Shown: positions 61,401 through 64,000 of the stretch, one piece after another | Layout: every line of letters starts with the position of its first letter | How positions within the stretch are numbered: position 1 is the first letter of the stretch | Assembly: GCA_018402085.1 (NCBI GenBank) | Contig: JAGYJM010000002.1 | Location: 682,001 to 746,000, forward strand | Source: Flavobacteriales bacterium | GTDB taxonomy: Bacteria; Bacteroidota; Bacteroidia; Flavobacteriales_D; Sanyastnellaceae | Direction of reading: 5' to 3' | Length of the DNA stretch: 64,000 bases | The notes under the pieces: model-generated | Database searches by the model: none | Told to the model about the DNA's origin: nothing | What the model saw: only the letters and a program-made list of their open reading frames with translations | Position numbers and translations under genes: made by a program

Positions 61401-63130
61401 GCACCATCAGTGAAGAATCCTCCACCTGCACCGCCGCTGTATGAGCCTGTGCGACTACCGCCGTTTCCATCTGAGCCACCGTTTCCTGTGCCATTACATT
61501 CTGCATTAGCACCTTCTTCAGTGATTTGACCGTTTGCGGCTTCAATATCGCGAGCGCAGCTATTTCCATAGTTAATTGCAGGGCCACCGCCGCCTCCACC
61601 GGCAATGATGTATGGAGTGTCATCTGCAGCGCGAACAACAAATGATCCGCCACCGCCACCGTTTTCGTTGCCGTGTGGGTCATCGGTATCGCCTCCGGTT
61701 CCGCCCATTTGGCCAACCAGGATATCATATTGTTCACCGGGTGTTACGCTGAACGTACCACTCATGTATGCACCGAGCCCGCCGTCGAGGCTATTGAAAC
61801 CACCGCCGCCCTGAGCGCCGAATACTTCAATTCGAACGGATGTTACATCTTCAGGCACTGTCCATGTTTCGATACTACCTGAATACTCAAATGTAACTAC
61901 CTCATTCACTTGGTTCGGGTCTTCACAATCACCACAAGGGTTAATAAATGCCGGACCGCCACAAGTACCGCCGCAATCAAATTCGTAAGCACAAGAACCA
62001 TCGTCAATGATCGCGATAGGGTCATAATTACAAGCTAACTCATCAAGACACCCTAAGTCGAAAGAACAGCTTCCATCGTCATCTGTTGCTTCGTCGTTAT
62101 AGTTGTCAGCTGAAGGGTCAGTACAACCCAATACACATAGGGGAGTGTTATCAAAGCTGATGATTACAATACCGTTGCCACTTCCAACTCCTTCATTGCT
62201 TTCAACAAGAACACCGGCGTTAAAGCTTCCTCCGCCACCGCCGTTCCCGGAGCTGTTATTGCCGCCGCCACCACCGGAGTAGCCGCCGCCGCCGCCGCCG
62301 CCGTGCCAGCAGGCACCGCCACCACCGTAGCCACCATCAACGCCTGAGTTTCCTGTACCATTGCAACCATTGGTGCACTGACCACCGAAGAAAGTGTCAA
62401 AGCTGCCACCACCTTCGAGGTTGATACCGTTGATGCATCCTGAAGTAGCTCCAGGGGAGTTCCAGCCTCCGCCGCCTGCGCCGGCACAGCCGTCGCTTCC
62501 GCCGCCTCCGGCACCACCGATGCCACCGGCGTACCCACTGCTTGAGTTACCGCCGTTCTCACTTGTTAGTCCGGGTCCACCGGCCGTATTTTGGTGTGCA
62601 CCACCGCCTCCACCGGCAACAACGAGCGGAGAGTTCTGGCCGTTGACCCATATGAATGAGCCGCCACCGCCGCCGCCACCGTAGTTGGTGCCGTTGTCAT
62701 TTGGTTTAGTATCGCCTTGACCACCAACTACAATGTTGAGGGTTTCGCCGGGAGTTACCTCGACGGATGCAATCACCTGAGCTCCGAGGCCTCCGATAGC
62801 CGCATCACCCGGGCTGTTGCCGCCTTGAGCGCCGGTAGCATCAACTGTGATTTCAGTTACACCTTCCGGCACCTCCCAAGTTTGAAGGCTTCCTGTGAAA
62901 TCAAATATTGCTTCGCCATTTGTGATAGGAGAATAGCAATTGCCGCAGAGGTCAAGGATAAAATCACCTCCACAAACACCATTACAGTCTATTGTCCAAA
63001 CACATGAACCGTCATCAGTGATGGCTGCAGGATCGAAATTACAAGCTGATTGTGCTGTACATCCTGATTGAGCTGAGCCTTGAAAAGACATGAACAGCCC
63101 GATTAGAGCAAGTAGTAAAAAACGTAGCAT
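52411..63130 (-). CDS. Giant secreted multidomain protein, 3572 aa if the single-base frameshift near 61264 is corrected: signal peptide, seven ALK/LTK-like glycine-rich domains, ~30 DDGSC motifs, five WGD/YTRTF beta-domains, C-terminal dockerin-like tail
   Basis: ORFs 61214..63130 (638 aa, signal peptide MLRFLLLALIGLFMSFQGSAQ) and 52411..61344 (2977 aa) are one reading frame apart; comparison with the internal duplicate at ~57071 shows a 1-nt insertion in copy B; ends NCPEDLNDDGLVNSSDLLQFLGSFGAPCE. Confidence 0.8.
53110..53700 (-). repeat. 72-bp coding minisatellite (24-aa GCTNDQADNYNPEANNDDGSCIIS units)
   Basis: About eight consecutive GCTxxxAxNYNxxAxxDDGSC units in the C-terminal third of the giant protein. 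Confidence 0.9.
54760..58950 (-). repeat. Internal duplication copy A (period 4191 bp)
   Basis: Matches 58951-~63100 at constant offset 4191 (4192 past the indel); ~3 kb near-identical (54760-57735 vs 58951-61927), more diverged beyond. Confidence 0.92.
58951..63100 (-). repeat. Internal duplication copy B
   Basis: Counterpart of 54760-58950; identical shadow ORFs such as 55314..55883 and 59505..60074. Confidence 0.92.
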
Positions 63131-63354
63131 TTTGGTTAATTTAATTAGTCGCCATAAAAATACATGTTTCCTTCTAAAAGATCAGCTACAATAGATCGTT
63201 TTGTTTCTGATTCGATAAACGTGTTTTTTTGACCGACGAAGCATGAAGAATGAGGTGATGAAAGGTCGGATATTAAGTTTAAATGGCACAATAAACCGAA
63301 TAAGTCAGTGTGGTCTGGCGACAGGTATTGTTGCGTTTTACTGTTGAGTCTTAA

Positions 63355-63461
63355 CATCCGCCGCTTTTGCGGCGCACTGAAAAGTAAACTACTGAACGAC
63401 AAGTCACATTGAGCCCCAAGGCAAGCCGGTTCGTTATATCGTAAGAAAGAAAAAGCCCCCT
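63355..63461. repeat. ~107-bp intergenic repeat, copy 2
   Basis: Same sequence as 52263-52369 with two visible substitutions (ggtatg/ggttcg). Confidence 0.95.
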
Positions 63462-63479
63462 CAAATGAGGAGGCTTTTT
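63451..63479 (-). terminator. Terminator of the 63497 gene
   Basis: aaaaagccccctcaaatgaggaggcttttt. Confidence 0.8.
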
Positions 63480-63496
63480 ACAAAAGTCATAGGTTG

Positions 63497-64000
63497 TTAT
63501 TCACCAATGTCAGTACAGGTAAGACTGTAGAACGACAAGAAGATGAGCAGGTCAGCTGAATTGACGATCAAATCGCCATTAAGGTCAGCCGGACATTCAT
63601 TGAACGGAACACACTGTTCGATTTCCGGATCCCAGAATGTATCCGGGCCGCAATAGATTTCTCCGTCTTCGCCGTAAGCACACAGGCTATTATCTTCAAC
63701 ATTTGCGTACACCTGATAGTTGAGAGCGGCAGGATCCATACAGCCCGGGCGAGGCATTTCGCAGGCACCGTTGTCAATATTTGCGGCAGGATCGTAATTC
63801 AGAGCCTGAATATCCATGCATCCGTAGATGTCATACGTACATGAGCCATCGTCTTGATCTGCATCAGGGTTGAAGTTGTTTGCGGTCCAGTCAGTGCAGC
63901 CTTGAACGAATGGCACACAGCTACCGTCGTCTATGGTCGCTTGTTCATTATAATTTGCCGCTTCGGGATCGGTGCAACCGAGCACATCACCGCAGGTACA
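63497..64000 (-). CDS. Secreted DDGSC-repeat protein with dockerin-like C-terminus (5'-truncated by window end)
   Basis: GCTDPEAANYNEQATIDDGSCVP repeats; C-terminal NECPADLNGDLIVNSADLLIFLSFYSLTCTDIGE; frame stays open to base 64000, so the listed start at 63985 (GTG) is not the real start. Confidence 0.85.
   Translation of the reverse strand, partial: CTCGDVLGCTDPEAANYNEQATIDDGSCVPFVQGCTDWTANNFNPDADQDDGSCTYDIYGCMDIQALNYDPAANIDNGACEMPRPGCMDPAALNYQVYANVEDNSLCAYGEDGEIYCGPDTFWDPEIEQCVPFNECPADLNGDLIVNSADLLIFLSFYSLTCTDIGE

Noticed and set aside
54829-61413. Many long plus-strand and alternate-frame ORFs opposite the giant gene (e.g. 56422..57162, 58732..59523, 60628..61413)
   Set aside because: Low-complexity Val/Thr- or Pro-rich translations are shadows of the Gly/Asp/Cys-rich coding strand and are duplicated only because the underlying DNA is duplicated.

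Overview
The window looks like chromosomal sequence from a Bacteroidota (Flavobacteriia-like) bacterium: T9SS/dockerin-like secreted proteins, XrtF-type exosortase genes, DUF4252 genes and hut/ftcD genes are present. No rRNA, tRNA or CRISPR array was recognised. The backbone to about 34 kb is mostly housekeeping or accessory genes: glycosyltransferases, an O-antigen ligase-like protein, pyrG, an AI-2E transporter, sixA, a DtxR regulator with a ZIP transporter, an XrtF exosortase cluster with a likely PID-CTERM substrate, mpl, ECF sigma/DUF4252/ABC genes, aconitase, a PdeM-like protein, an S41 peptidase and an SPFH/zinc-ribbon pair. The less ordinary parts are: (i) a segment at 34264-35958 bounded by 52-bp perfect direct repeats, carrying an orphan GIY-YIG-like ORF and four copies of a ~213-bp hairpin-containing repeat; (ii) a fused N-formylglutamate-amidohydrolase/QEGLA metallopeptidase gene next to an ATP-grasp gene; (iii) a giant ~10.7 kb gene (52411-63130, minus) with seven ALK/LTK-like glycine-rich domains, about 30 GCTDPxAxNYNPxAxxDDGSC motifs and a recent ~4.19 kb internal duplication. 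The giant gene is split by one extra base inside a hairpin, and its 3' flank (~107 bp plus terminator) is nearly identical to the 3' flank of a neighbouring paralogous gene. All family assignments come from reading translations by eye; no search was run.
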